Assembly: GCF_004794105.1 (NCBI RefSeq)
Contig: NZ_SRYR01000007.1
Span: 1 to 64,000, forward strand
From: Clostridium sartagoforme
Lineage (GTDB): Bacteria > Bacillota > Clostridia > Clostridiales > Clostridiaceae
DNA: 64,000 nucleotides
Direction of reading: 5' to 3'
The notes under the pieces are model-generated. The model was given only the letters and a program-made list of their open reading frames with translations. It did not search any database and had not been told where the DNA came from. Of the stretch, positions 8,769 through 17,852 are shown piece after piece. Positions within the stretch are counted from its first letter, which is position 1. Each line of letters opens with the position of its first letter. The translations under genes were made by a program, and so were the position numbers.

Positions 8769-10208
8769 ATGATCTGGATAGATATTAGAAATGATGAATA
8801 TATACTTGAAAAGAAGTATACATTTGACTTGATTTTTTCGTCTATAGGAATTGAACATAGATTTTTAGATATAGATAGTAAAATAGAAAATGATGATTTA
8901 ATTATTTATTATTCTCCTGAACTTAAAAAGAAATATTCAAATAATTATATTTGGATTAAAGAAAGTTTAAACTTATTTAATGATAATTATTTAAAGTTAC
9001 AACCAAATTATAGTGTTAAAAAAATAGAGTTAGAAGAGAGTATTAAGTCAATCAAGGATATAATATCTATATTTTCTCAGGAAAATATAACATACCTTCA
9101 GGAAGATAATGGATTCAAAATGTTGGTGGATATAATATCTGATATATTTTTTATGGTAACAAGATATGAAGAAATTATATGTAAGGAAAAAGATTCTCAT
9201 GAGAGATTTCAATTAGAAGAATCAATAGCATATAAGTTTAATTTTTTAAATAGACCAATTGTAAATGAGCAAATTGAGTTATTTTTATCTATATTAAGAA
9301 AGTTAGATGAAAAAATTGAAAAGAAAAATAGATGGTTAAATAAAGAGTTTGTATTCTTCTTAAGTCATGATATTGATTCAATATTTAAGTATAAGGACAA
9401 GATAATTAAAACTATTGGAATAAAAATCTTAAGAGAAAAAAATATAAAAGATTCAATTAAATTGATGTCAAATTCACTTAAGGTTTTGTTAAATAAAAAA
9501 AAGGATCCTTTTTGGACCTTTGATTATCTAGCTACATTAGAAGAAAAGTACAGTATAAATGCTTCCTACTATTTTATGTGTGGTGGTGAAACTGGGAAAG
9601 ATAATTATTATAATATAAATAATAAAAACTTAAAGAATGTTTTTAAAAGAATAAAAGATAATTCTAGTGAAATTGGTGTTCATGGAAGTTATAATAGTTA
9701 TAATAATTTTAATTTGCTAAATAAAGAGGCTGAAAAAATTAATGAATTTACTAACTTAGTAGGTATTCGTCAACATTATTTAAGATTTAAAGTTCCTGAC
9801 ACATGGAATATACAAGCTAAGTGTGGATTGAAATATGATACAACATTAGGATATGCTAAATATGCAGGATTTAGGGGTGGCGTATGCACACCATATAAAC
9901 CTTTTGATATATTGAATAGAGAAGTTATTGATATATATGAAATACCACTAATAGTTATGGATGGAACAATATCTGAAGCTCAATATATGGGTTTAAGTCC
10001 AAATGAAGCTATTGAATATGTAAAACAAGTTATTGATAGAATTATAGAGGTTAATGGTGTGTTTTCTTTATTGTGGCATAATTCAAGTTTAGATAAAAAT
10101 TCAGTGTGGAGTGATTGGATAACAGTTTATGAAGAAATAATAAAGTATTCTATAGATAAGAATGCATTAGCCATTTCTGGTGAAAAAATAATTGAGTTAT
10201 ATAAATAA
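8769..10208 (+). CDS. Polysaccharide deacetylase-family protein with N-terminal extension
   Basis: A 479-residue protein. The N-terminal ~190 residues resemble the uncharacterised extension seen on capsule-cluster deacetylases (DUF7033 type). The carbohydrate esterase 4-like half shows FFLSHDIDS for the metal-binding Asp pair, EIGVHGSYNSYN for the His motif, LRFKVPDTW, and a late LLWHNSS. It has no signal peptide or membrane segment, so it probably acts in the cytoplasm on a lipid-linked or nucleotide-linked sugar. The motifs vary from classical chitin/peptidoglycan deacetylases, so the substrate is open. GAGAGG lies 7 bases before the ATG. Confidence 0.75.
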   Translation: MIWIDIRNDEYILEKKYTFDLIFSSIGIEHRFLDIDSKIENDDLIIYYSPELKKKYSNNYIWIKESLNLFNDNYLKLQPNYSVKKIELEESIKSIKDIISIFSQENITYLQEDNGFKMLVDIISDIFFMVTRYEEIICKEKDSHERFQLEESIAYKFNFLNRPIVNEQIELFLSILRKLDEKIEKKNRWLNKEFVFFLSHDIDSIFKYKDKIIKTIGIKILREKNIKDSIKLMSNSLKVLLNKKKDPFWTFDYLATLEEKYSINASYYFMCGGETGKDNYYNINNKNLKNVFKRIKDNSSEIGVHGSYNSYNNFNLLNKEAEKINEFTNLVGIRQHYLRFKVPDTWNIQAKCGLKYDTTLGYAKYAGFRGGVCTPYKPFDILNREVIDIYEIPLIVMDGTISEAQYMGLSPNEAIEYVKQVIDRIIEVNGVFSLLWHNSSLDKNSVWSDWITVYEEIIKYSIDKNALAISGEKIIELYK

Positions 10209-10245
10209 AAACGGTTAATCTATAGAGGGAGTTGAATCAACTTAA

Positions 10246-11679
10246 ATGAAGAAATTAAATAAGAATTATTATTATATTATTTTATGTTCAATACTTGAAA
10301 TATTGACAATTGTTACGTTGTGGGGAACAGAAGCAAAATTAACTTTCTTAGCTGCTATATTAGGAATTCCCTTTATATTCTTTGTTTTTTGGTATATGGA
10401 TAAATCCTATGAAAATACTATTTTGGCTGCATTTTTTAGTATTTTCTTATTACCACTAGGTGGATATATTTTTTTAAGATTAAACTTATTAGATGAACAA
10501 TGGATTTTTTATACTGCATTTTATTTAATAATTTTATTTTTCCTTTTTAAAAATGGCCTTTTAAAAAGAATCAATATTAATAAAAATAAGATGAGTAATA
10601 AGTACATAAGAATATTATTATTTATCATGATAATAATAAATGCATTTTTTGCATTTAATAAACAAGTAGCAATTATGATTATATTATTATCATTTATTCC
10701 ATTTATATTCTTGTTTTATGTTGTTAGAACATCGGACTTTGGTGATAATAAGATGTTTTATAATAAAATTTTAGAAGCTACAGTTTTGGGCTCATTAATT
10801 TCTATAGCACCAGATTTTCTTTATTATATGCTATCTTTATTAAAAGGGAGTACTGAAAAGCTATATGGACCTTTAGGCTCTAATGCTATTTTAGCATATT
10901 CATTATTGATGTTTATAATTGTACTAGCAAAGTGGGCTAAACAAGATGGAATAAAAAATAGATGGACTATTTATGTGATTTTATATAGTTTATCAATAGG
11001 TATTCAAAGATCAAGGGGTGCCTTAATTGCAATTTTTTTAACTTTTATATTATATCTAATTTTCAATATCAGAAATTGGAAAAAATATGGTGTTGTATTT
11101 TTAATAGTTGGTGTAATGGTATCAGGAAATGTTATGTCTAGGGCTGACGTAAATGATGAAGATACAATAAATGAAATTCAGACCATAATAGATAAGCCAA
11201 GTACTACTAAGAGCAATAAGATGACACAAGTTATAAAAAAAGTCATAGATTCTCAAAGCAGAACAAGACAAATTATTTGGAGTTCAGCAGTAGAAATATC
11301 AGAAGATTATCCATATATAGGAGTTGGATTAGGAAATTTCAAGTATTTCTTTAATGAGTATTCTGGAACTACTAAGTCATATATTGATGCACATAATTTA
11401 TTGTTAAACTTCTCAGCAGAAATGGGATTACCATTTATGATTATTTCACTAATTTTAATAATTAAAATTGGTATAGATGCTCTAATTGCTTACTTTAAAA
11501 CTAAGGGAAAAGAAAAATTAACATATTTATCATTAGGTGTACTAATATCAATATTCTTTGCTTATGGAAATTTAACGGGAATAGCATTTAATTTTACAGG
11601 AGAAATATATAGTTTTTCTAGTACTTTCATGATGTTATTTGGTTTGTTTTATATGGATTATATTAAGGAATTTATATAG
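10246..11679 (+). CDS. Wzy/O-antigen ligase-like membrane polymerase
   Basis: The 477-residue protein has about 12 membrane helices and one large loop (near residues 295-380) containing SRTRQIIWSSAVEI, YPYIGVGLGNFKYF and DAHNLLLNFSAEMG. That loop pattern is the hallmark of the Wzy_C / O-antigen ligase superfamily. In this cluster with a flippase, polymerisation of repeat units on the outer face of the membrane is the likely job. Ligation cannot be excluded, and a second family member is at 23,771. The start follows GAGGGAG with a long spacing of about 15 bases. Confidence 0.8.
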   Translation: MKKLNKNYYYIILCSILEILTIVTLWGTEAKLTFLAAILGIPFIFFVFWYMDKSYENTILAAFFSIFLLPLGGYIFLRLNLLDEQWIFYTAFYLIILFFLFKNGLLKRININKNKMSNKYIRILLFIMIIINAFFAFNKQVAIMIILLSFIPFIFLFYVVRTSDFGDNKMFYNKILEATVLGSLISIAPDFLYYMLSLLKGSTEKLYGPLGSNAILAYSLLMFIIVLAKWAKQDGIKNRWTIYVILYSLSIGIQRSRGALIAIFLTFILYLIFNIRNWKKYGVVFLIVGVMVSGNVMSRADVNDEDTINEIQTIIDKPSTTKSNKMTQVIKKVIDSQSRTRQIIWSSAVEISEDYPYIGVGLGNFKYFFNEYSGTTKSYIDAHNLLLNFSAEMGLPFMIISLILIIKIGIDALIAYFKTKGKEKLTYLSLGVLISIFFAYGNLTGIAFNFTGEIYSFSSTFMMLFGLFYMDYIKEFI

Positions 11680-11690
11680 AGGTGTAAATT

Positions 11691-12755
11691 ATGAAAATTT
11701 GTTTTCTAGGAGACGCAGGAAGCATTCATACAAGAAGATGGATAGAATATTTTAGAGATACTGGAAATGAAGTACATCTTATTTCTTTTAGAAATGCTGA
11801 TATTTCAGGGATAAAGTTCTATTATATGGGAGATTCAATAAATATTGATAGTGATGGTGGGAATAAAGCATATTTAAAAAAGGTTCCTAAGATAAGAAGT
11901 ATTATTAAAGAAATTAATCCGGATTTAATAAATGCACATTATCTAACTAGTTATGGATTTATAGGAAGTTTAGTTAAAGGTAAAATACCATTAGTAGTTT
12001 CCACTTGGGGAACCGATATATTAGTAACTCCTAAAAAGAATAAAGCTTATAAATTACTAACTGAATATGTGTTAAAAAAATGTGATTTAGTTACTTCTGA
12101 TTCAGATTATATGAGTGAAGAAATAGTTAATTTAAAAGCAGATAAAAATAAAGTACTTACTGTACCAATGGGGGTAAGTTTATCAGATATTGATTATAAG
12201 AATGTAAGTGAAAGCAGAGACAATATGTTTTTAAGTATGAGAACATTATGTGAAAACTCAAATGTAGAATGTATATTAGATGCTTTTAAAATAGTTTTAG
12301 AAAAATATAGTGACTCAAAATTAATAATTACTAATTCAGGCAGTAGTGAGAAGTCTATTTTAAATTATATAAATGAGTTAGGAATAGAAAATAATGTTGA
12401 TTTCAGAGGATTTATAAATAGAGAAGAGTTATTTGATTTACTTAATAAAGGGTTAAGCTTTATATCAATACCTACATCGGATTCTACTTCAGTTACATTA
12501 TTGGAGAGTATGATTAGTGGAAGTTTTCCGATAGTTTCTGATTTACCTGCTAATAGAGAATGGATTGAAGATGAGGTAAATGGTCTTATTTTAAAGGGGT
12601 TTAACTCTAAAGAATTAAGTGAACTTATGATAAGAACTATTGAAGATAAGAGTCTTGTGAGAAAAGCACAGGATACTAATAGAGAAATTATTAAAGAAAG
12701 GGCTATATGGGAAGATAATATGCAGATTGTATTAGATGCATATAGAAATTTATAA
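11691..12755 (+). CDS. Glycosyltransferase family 4
   Basis: A 354-residue GT-B enzyme with the N-terminal ICFLGDAGSIHTRRWIEYF motif and NAHYLTSYG and STWGTDILV in the acceptor half. The donor half holds VPMGVSLSD, FRGFINREEL and the Glu-rich site SDSTSVTLLESMISG. The family transfers a sugar from a nucleotide donor with retention of configuration, here probably to the growing lipid-linked unit in the cytoplasm. It begins 11 bases after the polymerase gene with a GAGGTG ribosome site and is the last gene of this forward run before a two-way terminator. Confidence 0.85.
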   Translation: MKICFLGDAGSIHTRRWIEYFRDTGNEVHLISFRNADISGIKFYYMGDSINIDSDGGNKAYLKKVPKIRSIIKEINPDLINAHYLTSYGFIGSLVKGKIPLVVSTWGTDILVTPKKNKAYKLLTEYVLKKCDLVTSDSDYMSEEIVNLKADKNKVLTVPMGVSLSDIDYKNVSESRDNMFLSMRTLCENSNVECILDAFKIVLEKYSDSKLIITNSGSSEKSILNYINELGIENNVDFRGFINREELFDLLNKGLSFISIPTSDSTSVTLLESMISGSFPIVSDLPANREWIEDEVNGLILKGFNSKELSELMIRTIEDKSLVRKAQDTNREIIKERAIWEDNMQIVLDAYRNL

Positions 12756-12762
12756 AATTAGA

Positions 12763-12795
12763 AAAGCTGCAATTATATAAATTAATTGCAGCTTT
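12763..12795. terminator. Two-way terminator between convergent genes
   Basis: AAAGCTGCAATTA, a 7-base loop, then TAATTGCAGCTTT. It lies between two convergent stops, with A/T runs on both sides, so it can serve both genes. Confidence 0.85.
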
Positions 12796-12799
12796 AATA

Positions 12800-13849
12800 T
12801 TAACTTATTATTTCAGAAATTATATCAGCAGCATTACCATTTCCAAATACATTTATAGGTTCAGTAGTAGGATTAAAATTTAGAATAGAGTTTTTAATTT
12901 TCTCTTTATCACAACCAACAAGAGTATTCCATCCATTATTAACGGTTTCTACCCATTCAGTTTCATCCCTCATAGTAATGCAAGGTACTTCTAGGAAATA
13001 CGCTTCTTTTTGGATACCACCACTATCTGTAACTATTTTTTTTGAATTGTTCATTAATTTTATCATATCTAAATATCCAACAGGATCAATGATTTTAATT
13101 CTATCTGATAGGTGTAAATTATAGTCCTTTATAAATTTTTTAGTTCTTGGATGAAGTGGAAGTATTATATTTTCATCTGAACTATTTAAAGCTTCTATTA
13201 TATTTGAAAGTCTATTAATATCGTTAGTATTTTCAGCTCTATGGATAGTTGATAATATATAGTGTTTTTTATCGATATTTAGTAAGTCAAGAATTGAAGA
13301 CTTGGTTTCAGCTTTATTTTTAAATAAGTTAATAGCATCAAACATAACATCACCTGTATTATAGACACCTTCAGATATTCCTTCAGCTTTTAAGTTGTTA
13401 ACAGCTGTTTCTGATGGCACAAAAAGATATTTAGAAAGGTGATCTGTTAATATTCTATTTTGTTCTTCAGGCATGTTTTTATTAAAGCTTCTTAGCCCTG
13501 CCTCTACATGGGAAACTGGAATTAATAATTTACTAGCAACTAAGGCGCCAGCTAATGTTGAATTAGTATCTCCGTAGACTAATACCATATCAGGTTTTTC
13601 TTTAAGATATATTTCTTCTAATGAAATTAACATATTACCAGTTTGGTAACCATGATTTCCAGAACCTATTTTTAAATTGTAATTTGGCTTAGGAATTTCT
13701 AACTCCTCAAAAAATATATCAGACATATTTGAGTCATAATGCTGCCCAGTATGTATCAGTATTTCTTCGTGATTTTGTCTAAGTTTATTTGATACAGCGG
13801 CAGCTTTTATAAACTGTGGTCGTGCACCAATTACTGTTATAATCTTCAT
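12800..13849 (-). CDS. wecB: UDP-N-acetylglucosamine 2-epimerase (non-hydrolysing)
   Basis: The 349-residue product carries the complete epimerase signature: VIGARPQFIKAAAVS, HTGQHYDSNMSD, VYGDTNSTLAGA, HVEAGLRS, PEEQNRILTD, STIHRAENT and TDSGGIQKEA. It interconverts UDP-GlcNAc and UDP-ManNAc in the cytoplasm, supplying ManNAc for teichoic acid-type linkage units and capsules. Length is normal for WecB/MnaA. It lies on the reverse strand between two forward glycan runs, so it has its own transcript and is regulated apart from its neighbours. The ribosome site AGGAGG on the reverse strand lies 7 bases before the ATG. Confidence 0.93.
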   Translation of the reverse strand: MKIITVIGARPQFIKAAAVSNKLRQNHEEILIHTGQHYDSNMSDIFFEELEIPKPNYNLKIGSGNHGYQTGNMLISLEEIYLKEKPDMVLVYGDTNSTLAGALVASKLLIPVSHVEAGLRSFNKNMPEEQNRILTDHLSKYLFVPSETAVNNLKAEGISEGVYNTGDVMFDAINLFKNKAETKSSILDLLNIDKKHYILSTIHRAENTNDINRLSNIIEALNSSDENIILPLHPRTKKFIKDYNLHLSDRIKIIDPVGYLDMIKLMNNSKKIVTDSGGIQKEAYFLEVPCITMRDETEWVETVNNGWNTLVGCDKEKIKNSILNFNPTTEPINVFGNGNAADIISEIIS

Positions 13850-14015
13850 TTTAATCCTCCTAAAATATTAGTTTGAATATAATATTATATTAGCATAATT
13901 AATGATAATATAGAATAGTACACTATATTATAGCAATAAAGAAATATTTATAGTATAATTAAATTTAGTTTTTATATTATAAAAATTGATTTTATAAAAA
14001 TTGTGAGGTATTTGT
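13850..14015. promoter_or_regulatory. Divergent promoter region
   Basis: This 166-base gap lies between the reversed epimerase gene and a forward glycosyltransferase gene, so it must hold two outward promoters. TATAAT at 13954-13959 is a plausible forward -10. The reverse strand also has a TATAAT near 13886-13891. Neither has a strong -35. Confidence 0.45.
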
Positions 14016-15359
14016 ATGAATAAAAATGTGTTATTCATTGCGTATCATTTTCCGCCTATAGGAGGAAGTGGTGTTCAAAGAAGCTTAAAATATGTAAAGT
14101 ATTTACCTGGTAATGGATATAATCCTATAGTTTCAACTGTGAAAGATGGACATAATTTTGCTTATGATTATGGGATGTTAAAGGAAATTCCAGAAGAAGC
14201 TAAAATTTATAGATCTAATTCTGGGGAAATGCTTTGGTTAAGAGAAAAAATAGAAAAAGTTAATTCAGTCTTGAGCAAAATAAGAGGATCAAGTGGCAAA
14301 GAAGAAGTAAGTGATAGTATTACAATTTCTGAAGAAAGAGATACTATTAAAGATAAAATATTTAGGTATTTAGAATATAATTATTATATACCAGATACAA
14401 AGATTAGATGGTATAAACATGCAGTTAAGGATATAGAAAAGAGAATATTAAAAGAAAATGATATAGATATTATTTATTCTACATCTGCTCCATATACAGA
14501 CCATTTAATTGCAATGGAAATAAAGAAAAAAACTAATAAACCATGGGTAGCTGACTTTAGAGATCCTTGGATAGGAAATGATACTATAATGAATAGGTAT
14601 AGTGGCAAAAGAATAGAAATAGAAAAAAATATGGAAGCAGAGGTTATTGCCTTAGCAGATGTCGTTATAAATGTTACAGAGCCTATTACGGATATGTATA
14701 AGAAAAGATATCCTAAATATAAGAATAAATTTATTACAATTACTAATGGATTTGATGGTGGAGATAAAGAAGGTATAAAGAAAATAGAAAGTAGCAAATT
14801 TACAATTAATTATGCTGGTTTACTAGATTCATCAAGAACACCAAAAAGTTTAATAAAAGCACTAGAGAATATAGCAAAATATAAACCTGAAATAGTTAAT
14901 TGTTTGGAAGTTAATTTTACAGGATATGTAGCAAATGATTTAATAAATATGATAAATTGCTCAGAAATATCTAATAATATCAAAGTTAATTCTTATGTAG
15001 AACATAAAGAAATATTAAATATTATGGGAAATTCAAATATTAACCTTATTATTTTACCTGATATTAGTGAAAGTAAGGGAGTGTTTACTGGTAAAATATT
15101 TGATTATATATTAGCAGAAAGGCCTGTTTTAGGTATAATGCCAGTAGAAGGTGTGGCAGCAAAGTTAATTAATGAAAATGGTATTGGATTAGCAGTTAAT
15201 CATGGTGATATTAGTAAGATTGAGGAATTTATTCTTTCAGAATATGAAAAGTTTAAGTCAGGGGAAAATATAAATACTAATAGTATTAGTAGATGTGCAC
15301 AATTTGATAGAAGAAATTTAACTAAACAGTTAGTAGATATTTTTAATAGATTAACGTAA
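14016..15359 (+). CDS. Glycosyltransferase, GT4-like
   Basis: A 447-residue GT-B protein. The N-terminal motif VLFIAYHFPPIGGSGVQRS is typical of GT4-like enzymes of surface glycan clusters. It is followed by STSAPYTDHLIA, WVADFRDPW and TITNGFD before the donor half (INYAGLLDSSRTPKSL, GVFTGKIFDYILAERPVLG). It should add a sugar to the lipid-linked unit in the cytoplasm. The region around residues 80-125 is charged and variable. GTGAGGT gives the ribosome site. It is first in a forward run with the phosphoglycosyl transferase and the sugar dehydrogenase. Confidence 0.82.
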   Translation: MNKNVLFIAYHFPPIGGSGVQRSLKYVKYLPGNGYNPIVSTVKDGHNFAYDYGMLKEIPEEAKIYRSNSGEMLWLREKIEKVNSVLSKIRGSSGKEEVSDSITISEERDTIKDKIFRYLEYNYYIPDTKIRWYKHAVKDIEKRILKENDIDIIYSTSAPYTDHLIAMEIKKKTNKPWVADFRDPWIGNDTIMNRYSGKRIEIEKNMEAEVIALADVVINVTEPITDMYKKRYPKYKNKFITITNGFDGGDKEGIKKIESSKFTINYAGLLDSSRTPKSLIKALENIAKYKPEIVNCLEVNFTGYVANDLINMINCSEISNNIKVNSYVEHKEILNIMGNSNINLIILPDISESKGVFTGKIFDYILAERPVLGIMPVEGVAAKLINENGIGLAVNHGDISKIEEFILSEYEKFKSGENINTNSISRCAQFDRRNLTKQLVDIFNRLT

Positions 15360-15392
15360 CTACTTATTATATATTATTAGAGGAAGATTAAT

Positions 15393-15995
15393 ATGTTTAA
15401 TAAAATTATAAAAAGAATATTCGACTTTGTTGCATCTTTTGTAGGATGTATTATAATATCTCCAATTTACATAGTAATTGCTTTACTAATAAAACTAGAT
15501 TCAAAGGGACCAGTGTTTTTTAAGCAAAAAAGGGTTGGGCAGTTTGGAAAAGAGTTTGAAATTTTAAAGTATAGGACTATGGTGGTAGATGCTGAAAAAA
15601 TTGGTAAGCAAATTACAGTCGGTAAGGATTCCAGAATAACTAAGATTGGTCATATATTAAGAAAGTACAAGTTAGATGAATTACCTCAATTATTTAATGT
15701 TTTAAAGGGAGATATGAGTTTAGTTGGACCAAGACCTGAAGTTCCTAAATATGTTGAGCTTTATAATGATAAAGAGAGAGAAGTACTTAATGTAAAACCA
15801 GGAATAACAGATTTTGCTTCGATTGAATATAGAGATGAAAATGAATTACTAGGTACTGTAGAAAATCCTGAAGAATATTATATTGATGTCATTATGAAGC
15901 ATAAGCTTAAATTAAACTTAAAATATATAAATAACAATAATATATTTATTGATATAGGGATTATATTTAAAACCATATTAAAGTGTTTAAATTAA
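15393..15995 (+). CDS. Initiating phosphoglycosyl transferase (bacterial sugar transferase)
   Basis: A 200-residue monotopic enzyme of the PglC/WcaJ-core type. One N-terminal re-entrant helix (FDFVASFVGCIIISPIYIVI) precedes KQKRVGQFGKEFEILKYRTM and the catalytic DELPQLFNVLKGDMSLVGPR region. Such enzymes move a phospho-sugar from a UDP-sugar to undecaprenyl phosphate, the committed first step of the repeat unit. It is the small form without the N-terminal membrane domain of WbaP. Given the 4,6-dehydratase nearby, a 6-deoxy-HexNAc could be the first sugar. RBS GAGGAAG. Confidence 0.92.
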   Translation: MFNKIIKRIFDFVASFVGCIIISPIYIVIALLIKLDSKGPVFFKQKRVGQFGKEFEILKYRTMVVDAEKIGKQITVGKDSRITKIGHILRKYKLDELPQLFNVLKGDMSLVGPRPEVPKYVELYNDKEREVLNVKPGITDFASIEYRDENELLGTVENPEEYYIDVIMKHKLKLNLKYINNNNIFIDIGIIFKTILKCLN

Positions 15996-16013
15996 TTTGT
16001 AAAGGTGATGAAT

Positions 16014-17102
16014 ATGAAGAATTTAAATTTTGCAATTATAGGATGTGGGAGAATCTCATATAAGCATGTAGAAGGATTGCATGAAAATAAGGATGTAGCA
16101 AATTTAGTAGCAACATGTGATGTTAAGGTGGAACTTGCAGAAGCTAAAGCAAAAGAATATAAAGAAAAGATGAATGATAATTCTTTAAATGTTGGAGTAT
16201 ATGAAGACTATAAGGAAATGCTTGAAAAGGAAGATATTGATGTAGTTACTATAGCTACAGAAAGTGGATATCATGCAGAAATTGCAATTTACTGTATGAA
16301 TAAAGGTAAGCATGTTATAGTTGAAAAGCCAATGGCTATGTCAATTGATGATGCTAATGAAATGATTGAAGTTGCTAAAAAGAATAATGTCAAATTATCA
16401 GTGGCTCATCAAAATAGATTTAACAAACCTATCCAAAAGCTTAGAGAAGCTATAGAAGATGAAAAGCTTGGTAGAATAATGAATGGTACTGCAAGAATTC
16501 TTTGGAGAAGAGATGACAACTATTATAAGCAAGCTCCATGGAGAGGAACTTGGGACTTAGATGGTGGTACTCTGATGAATCAATGTATTCATAACATAGA
16601 TTTATTACAATGGATGGTTGGATCTGAAGTTGAAAGAGTATATGCAGAGTGTGATACGTATAGAAATCCAATAGAAGCTGAAGATTTCGGTGCTATAGTA
16701 ATTAGATTTAAAAATGGTGCTATAGGAATAGTTGAGGGAAGTGCTGTTGTATATCCTAAGAACCTAGAAGAAACATTAAGTATATTTGGTACTGAAGGTA
16801 CAGTAGTTATAGGTGGTCTTGCTGTAAATGAGCTAAAAACTTGGAGATTCGAAGGTGAAGATGAAGAAAGAGTTAAGAAGGACTTACAAGTTGAAATAGA
16901 TAGCGTTTATGGAAAAGGACATACACCTTTATTTAGAGATGTAGTAGATGCTATAAATGAGGATAGAAAGCCATATGTAAGTGGAGAAGATGCAATAGTT
17001 CCTCTATCAATTATTTTAGCTGCATATAAATCAAGAAAAACTGGAATGCCAGTAAATTTCCCATTTACTAACTTCTCAAGCTCAGATATGAAGGAAAAAT
17101 AA
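16014..17102 (+). CDS. Gfo/Idh/MocA-family nucleotide-sugar dehydrogenase
   Basis: Two possible earlier starts (GTG 16005, ATG 16008) overlap the AAAGGTGA ribosome site, so ATG 16014 is preferred. The 362-residue protein has an NAD-binding N-terminus (AIIGCGRISYKHVEG), then the family motif IVEKPMAMS and the catalytic-domain DLDGGTLMNQCIHNIDLLQW with its conserved His. It resembles WlbA/WbpB-type enzymes that oxidise C3 of UDP-sugars in capsule pathways. The partner aminotransferase and acetyltransferase are not in the window. It is the last gene before the cluster terminator. The exact substrate is unknown. Confidence 0.85.
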   Translation: MKNLNFAIIGCGRISYKHVEGLHENKDVANLVATCDVKVELAEAKAKEYKEKMNDNSLNVGVYEDYKEMLEKEDIDVVTIATESGYHAEIAIYCMNKGKHVIVEKPMAMSIDDANEMIEVAKKNNVKLSVAHQNRFNKPIQKLREAIEDEKLGRIMNGTARILWRRDDNYYKQAPWRGTWDLDGGTLMNQCIHNIDLLQWMVGSEVERVYAECDTYRNPIEAEDFGAIVIRFKNGAIGIVEGSAVVYPKNLEETLSIFGTEGTVVIGGLAVNELKTWRFEGEDEERVKKDLQVEIDSVYGKGHTPLFRDVVDAINEDRKPYVSGEDAIVPLSIILAAYKSRKTGMPVNFPFTNFSSSDMKEK

Positions 17103-17163
17103 GAGGGGCCTTTCAGCTTAAGAAAATTTTAAGATTACAAAAGTTTTATTAAGAAAATATTTA

Positions 17164-17192
17164 TTGTTAATAAAGAAGATTAAAAATATAAT
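17164..17192 (+). promoter_or_regulatory. Promoter for the ABC operon, embedded in the upstream terminator
   Basis: TTGTTA (17164-17169), 17 bases, TATAAT (17187-17192). The -10 overlaps the first arm of the terminator, so a transcript starting near 17199 would lack most of that arm and escape the hairpin. Confidence 0.7.
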
Positions 17193-17230
17193 ACTAAGTG
17201 TAGGAGTTTTTTACACTTAGTATTTTTTTT
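17190..17230 (+). terminator. Strong terminator closing the glycan cluster
   Basis: AATACTAAGTGTA, a 9-base loop, TACACTTAGTATT and a run of T. Confidence 0.92.
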
Positions 17231-17258
17231 ACAATTTATCATATTAGGAGAAGGAAAG

Positions 17259-17846
17259 ATGAAAAAGTCTACAGTATTAGCCTGTATAGGTGTTATAATA
17301 GCTTTTCTTATAGTGGGAGCCTTAGGGAATAAGAAAGATTTTTATGAAAAACAAGAAAATTTTAAGACACCTGAAGAAGCTATAGTTAACTTTATTGGAT
17401 ATGCCAATATTAGTGAAACTATAAAAGCTGAAAATGGATATTATGAGAAGATTTCAAGGAAGTTTCTAGAAAGCATTTCAAGAAGATATAGATTATATAT
17501 AGGGGATGATAGGTGGAGCTATATAAATAGTCAAATACCACAATTTTCTAGTTATGATTTAAAAGAGATTACAGAAAATGATTTGGATTTCATAAGGGAT
17601 TATTATGAGGGCTCTTTAGAACAAATACCCAATTATATAAAGCCTATAGACAAAAGGTTTTATTCTTTAAATGGAAATGCAAGTAATATGAAGTATAATG
17701 ATGATAGACATCCTAATGAGGATGGTACTTTTAATAATGAATTTGATATTGAAGAAGCTGAGATGATTTTGTATCTAGTGGTTGTTGATGAAGGTGAAGG
17801 ATACGTAGTTGATTATTACTATGTAAATAATGTAGTGGAAGGTTAA
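17259..17846 (+). CDS. Unrecognised membrane-anchored protein of an ABC operon
   Basis: I do not recognise this 195-residue protein. It has one N-terminal hydrophobic segment (about residues 5-23), with no lipobox Cys at the right place, followed by an acidic, tyrosine-rich extracytoplasmic part that includes FKTPEEAIVNFIGYAN and ends EGYVVDYYYVNNVVEG. It is followed after 6 bases by an ABC ATPase and a permease, so it may be an accessory subunit of that exporter or a substrate-like or sensor protein. RBS AGGAG upstream. The promoter is at 17164-17192. Confidence 0.7.
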   Translation: MKKSTVLACIGVIIAFLIVGALGNKKDFYEKQENFKTPEEAIVNFIGYANISETIKAENGYYEKISRKFLESISRRYRLYIGDDRWSYINSQIPQFSSYDLKEITENDLDFIRDYYEGSLEQIPNYIKPIDKRFYSLNGNASNMKYNDDRHPNEDGTFNNEFDIEEAEMILYLVVVDEGEGYVVDYYYVNNVVEG

Positions 17847-17852
17847 ATAGAT

